Source: Vreelandella azerica
Lineage (GTDB): Bacteria > Pseudomonadota > Gammaproteobacteria > Pseudomonadales > Halomonadaceae
Length of the DNA: 64,000 nt
Direction: 5' to 3'
Assembly: GCF_013112225.1 (NCBI RefSeq)
Contig: NZ_JABFHI010000002.1
Location: forward strand, 248,001 to 312,000
Of the stretch, positions 61,601 through 64,000 are shown one piece after another; positions within the stretch are counted from its first letter, which is position 1; the number at the start of each line of letters is the position of its first letter. The position numbers and the translations under genes were made by a program. The notes beneath the pieces are model-generated. The model was given only the letters and a program-made list of their open reading frames with translations, made no database searches and was not told the DNA's origin.

Positions 61601-64000
61601 CATCGTGGGTAACGGCAATAACATTGATGTGGCCGATGCCTTTGTGATGGGAAACGGCGCGGACGTGACGATTGCTGAAGGCGTGGCACTGGGTAACGGT
61701 GCCGTCGCTACGACCGGTGCCGGCATTCAGGGTTATAACCCGCTGACGGGGGCTGCCGATGGTACGGACGCGGCTATCGCGGCCACTGAATCCACTACAG
61801 GGGCGTTGGCCGTCGGTGATGCTGCTAATGGCGTCTATCGTCAGATCACCGGTGTGGCTGCTGGCGCAACGGATACTGATGCGGTCAACGTCAGCCAGCT
61901 GAAGGCGTTGGGCAGCGTCGTCGATCAAGGCTTCAACATCACCGCGGACAACAGCGGTTTGACAGACCCTTCAATCACCGAGGATAACGTCAAGCTGGGC
62001 GAAACCGTTGATTACACCAGCGCCGATGGCAACATCGTGACTACTTTCGGGAACAATGACAACGAGATCGACTTTGGTCTGGCCAACACTATCGATGTGG
62101 GGGCCACCAATACTATCTCGATCGACGGTGACACAGGCACCATCAGTGGCCTGACCAACACCACCTTTAACCCGGACAACTACACCACCGGTCAGGCAGC
62201 AACAGAAGATCAGTTGAAGAGTGTCAGTGATGTGGCCAATGCGGGCTGGGATGTTCAGGTGAACACTGAGACCGCCGACAACGTCAAACCGGGTGAAAGC
62301 GTGCAGTTTATCGATGGCAAAAATATCGATATCACCCGCACTGCGGATCAGGTGATCGAAGTAGCCACCGAGGACGATGTTGAGTTCAACCAAGTCACCA
62401 TTGGGGATCCTTCGGACTCGACCACGAGCACGGTGCTCACCAATGTTGGTGGTGCTCTGGATGTGAGTGGCGATCAAATCACCGGCGTTGGCAGCGGTCT
62501 TGACGGCCAGGTGCTGGCGGATATCACCGGCGACGACCTCAACAACGCGGTTAACGTTGGTGACCTGCAAGACGTCTCAACCGCGGAAAACGGCGGCGGC
62601 TTCGGTCTGGCAGACACGGGTGGCGCAACAGTCAAGCAGAATCTCGGTGAGACCATCAAAGTCACCGACCCGGATGGCAATATCGTCACCACGGCGGATA
62701 ACGATAAGGGTGAACTGCAGCTGGGCTTGGGCAATGACCTGACCATCGGCGAAGACGGCGATCCAGGTACCATCACTATCGTGGGTAAAGATGGTAAGGA
62801 CGGGACTATCGGGGTTAACGGTTCTGATGGTAGTGATGGACTAAACGGTGAAACCATCACCCGTATCGTTGTCGACGATGTCGAAGTCGCCACCATGGAA
62901 GACGGCCTGAAGTTCGGCGCGAATGATGGCGTTGTCCACAGTGCCAAGCTGAACACCCAAGTAGATATCACCGGTGCGGCAGACAATGACGACTGGTCAG
63001 CGTTCGACGAAGGCCAGAACATCATGACGCAGGTAGACGGTAACAACATCACCGTTGCCCTGGCCAAAGACCTAACTGGTCTAAACAGCGCCACCTTTGT
63101 CAACTCGAATGGTAACGACCGATTCACCATCAATGAGGACGGCGTTCAGTTTGTGGATGTGAACGGTGATCGGGATGAGACGGCACCAAGCATTGCAGCA
63201 GACGGCATTGATGGCGGCGACAACCAGATCACTAGCGTCGGCAGCGGCCTGACCGGCACAACCCTGGAAACCGCTGAAGGCGACGACCTTACCAACGCGG
63301 CCAACATTGGCGATCTTCAGAGTGTCAGCAACAAGCTGATCGATGAAGGCCTGAACTTCTCCGGTGACCTGGGCGATGCCAAGGTTGAACGTGACCTGGG
63401 CGATACCCTGGCGATCACGGGCGGCCAGACCGACGCGGCTCAGCTGTCGGATGATCCCAACATCGGTGTTGTTGCTGATAACGATAACGGTGCCTTGCAG
63501 ATCAAGCTGGCCAAGAACTTGACAGGGCTGGAGGAAGTCATCGTTGGCGAAAACGGCACGCCAGGCAAAGACGGTGTTGATGGAGAGCCTGGAGTAGGTC
63601 TTGACGGCCAGAACGGTGCTATCGGTATCACAGGTAAAGACGGTGCCGGTGCGGACATTACCGTTGCCAATGGTGCGCCAGGTGTCAACGGCACCGACGG
63701 TATCACCCGCATCGTCTATGAAGACGGCGAAGGTAATGACTATGAAGTCGCCACGCTGGAAGACGGCCTGAAGTTCGGCGCGAATGATGGCGATGTCCAC
63801 AGTGCCAAGCTGAACACCCAAGTGGATATCACCGGTGCGGCAGACAATGACGACTGGTCAGCGTTCGACGAAGGCCAGAACATCATGACGCAGGTAGACG
63901 GTAACAACATCACCGTTGCCCTGGCCAAAGACCTAACTGGTCTAAACAGCGCCACCTTTGTCAACTCGAATGGTAACGACCGATTCACCATCAATGAGGA
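55627..64000 (+). CDS. Giant trimeric autotransporter adhesin (YadA-like), 3' end outside the window; one frameshift
   Basis: The start MNNVFRLIWNRTLGRLVVAS is the extended signal peptide region of type Vc autotransporters; a signal helix near residues 55-80 ends GAQA. Then follow YadA-head repeats of the VALGxxAxA/AIG type (55900-56240, 56560-57000, 57880-58220, 59490-59790, 60810-61700), neck motifs such as DAVNVSQLK (at about 56360, 57050, 58330, 58940, 59900, 61850), FGG-like stalk modules, and collagen-like Gly-X-Y stretches at 62784-62855 and from 63546. The first frame stops at 56865; one G added at about 56797 opens a frame with no stop to 64000, over 2,790 residues. The anchor barrel is not in the window. 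Strongly acidic. Likely surface adhesion or biofilm. Confidence 0.9.
58357..58645 (+). repeat. Adhesin internal direct repeat A, copy 1
   Basis: About 289 bp nearly identical to 61879-62167, offset 3,522 bp (a multiple of 3). It encodes the neck AVNVSQLKAL, FNITADNSGL, VKLGETVDYTSADGN and IDVGATNTISIDGDTG. Near identity at synonymous sites points to recent duplication or gene conversion. Confidence 0.9.
59292..59430 (+). repeat. Adhesin internal direct repeat C, copy 1
   Basis: Strongly similar to 60624-60762 (offset 1,332 bp). It encodes TYLGDNFSVVNNEAFYDGP, INQGDSIVNKDYVD and KETHYYSVNDDG. It belongs to a stalk module that recurs in weaker form at about 57660 and 60220. Confidence 0.85.
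60624..60762 (+). repeat. Adhesin internal direct repeat C, copy 2
   Basis: Counterpart of 59292-59430, differing at about a dozen positions, with the same stalk module. Confidence 0.85.
61879..62167 (+). repeat. Adhesin internal direct repeat A, copy 2
   Basis: Counterpart of 58357-58645, with only a few substitutions. Confidence 0.9.
62883..63139 (+). repeat. Adhesin internal direct repeat B, copy 1
   Basis: 257 bp almost identical to 63744-64000 (offset 861 bp). It encodes MEDGLKFGANDG, VDITGAADNDDWSAFDEG and DLTGLNSATFVNSNGND, and directly follows a collagen-like stretch, as copy 2 does. Confidence 0.92.
63744..64000 (+). repeat. Adhesin internal direct repeat B, copy 2 (cut by the window edge)
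   Basis: Matches copy 1 up to the last base of the window, so the repeat unit (collagen-like stretch plus this module, 861 bp period) probably continues beyond. Confidence 0.92.

Noticed and set aside
58357..64000. Regularly spaced repeats that could suggest a CRISPR or tandem array
   Set aside because: Repeat units are long, in phase with the reading frame and coding; there are no short direct repeats with unique spacers.

Overview
The window is 64 kb of a gammaproteobacterial chromosome. Gene content and order suggest a halophilic relative of Halomonas: the blocks rpmE-priA-argS-SPOR-hslVU-DUF971-ubiE-ubiJ-ubiB-hisE-tatABC and nadA-bepA-tusA-like-perM-bcp-dapA-bamC-purC follow the Pseudomonas layout, and the adhesin is very acidic. 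The family-level placement is inference.

Layout. 1-5 kb: an MFS exporter cut by the window edge, a membrane-anchored aspartic protease, two small proteins, an RstA/RstB-like two-component pair and metR. 5.7-9.8 kb: ppk and hemB, with elbB divergent. 9.9-22.5 kb: a long minus-strand block for Tat export (tatABC), ubiquinone synthesis (ubiE, ubiJ, ubiB), hisE, the HslUV protease, an FtsN-like SPOR protein, argS and priA. 22.6-36.6 kb: rpmE, malic enzyme, tesB, tadA, mltF divergent from purL, radD, a DUF4160/DUF2442 pair, scpA-scpB-rluB and two identical tRNA-Lys genes. 36.8-42.8 kb: a chemoreceptor, a second MltF-like lipoprotein, an IS427-type insertion sequence abutting a 263-bp MITE-like inverted-repeat element, and a periplasmic molybdopterin-fold protein coupled to a membrane diguanylate cyclase. 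43-51 kb: NAD, lysine and purine synthesis plus outer-membrane biogenesis genes. 51-64 kb: an AT-rich accessory locus with an orphan response regulator, the wreck of a trimeric autotransporter/TpgA-like operon interrupted by an IS630-family element, and a giant YadA-like trimeric autotransporter adhesin running off the window.

Two things matter most. First, the sequence carries about nineteen single-base indels, nearly all in short homopolymers and in otherwise well-conserved genes (purL twice, purC, radD, metR, bamC twice, bcp, mltF and others). This looks like a base-calling artefact of the assembly rather than gene decay, so I give these genes their full spans and mark the break. Second, the adhesin locus has a readable history: a duplicated leader, a stalk remnant fused to a TpgA-like gene by deletion, and an IS630 copy whose removal with one TA restores the reading frame exactly.
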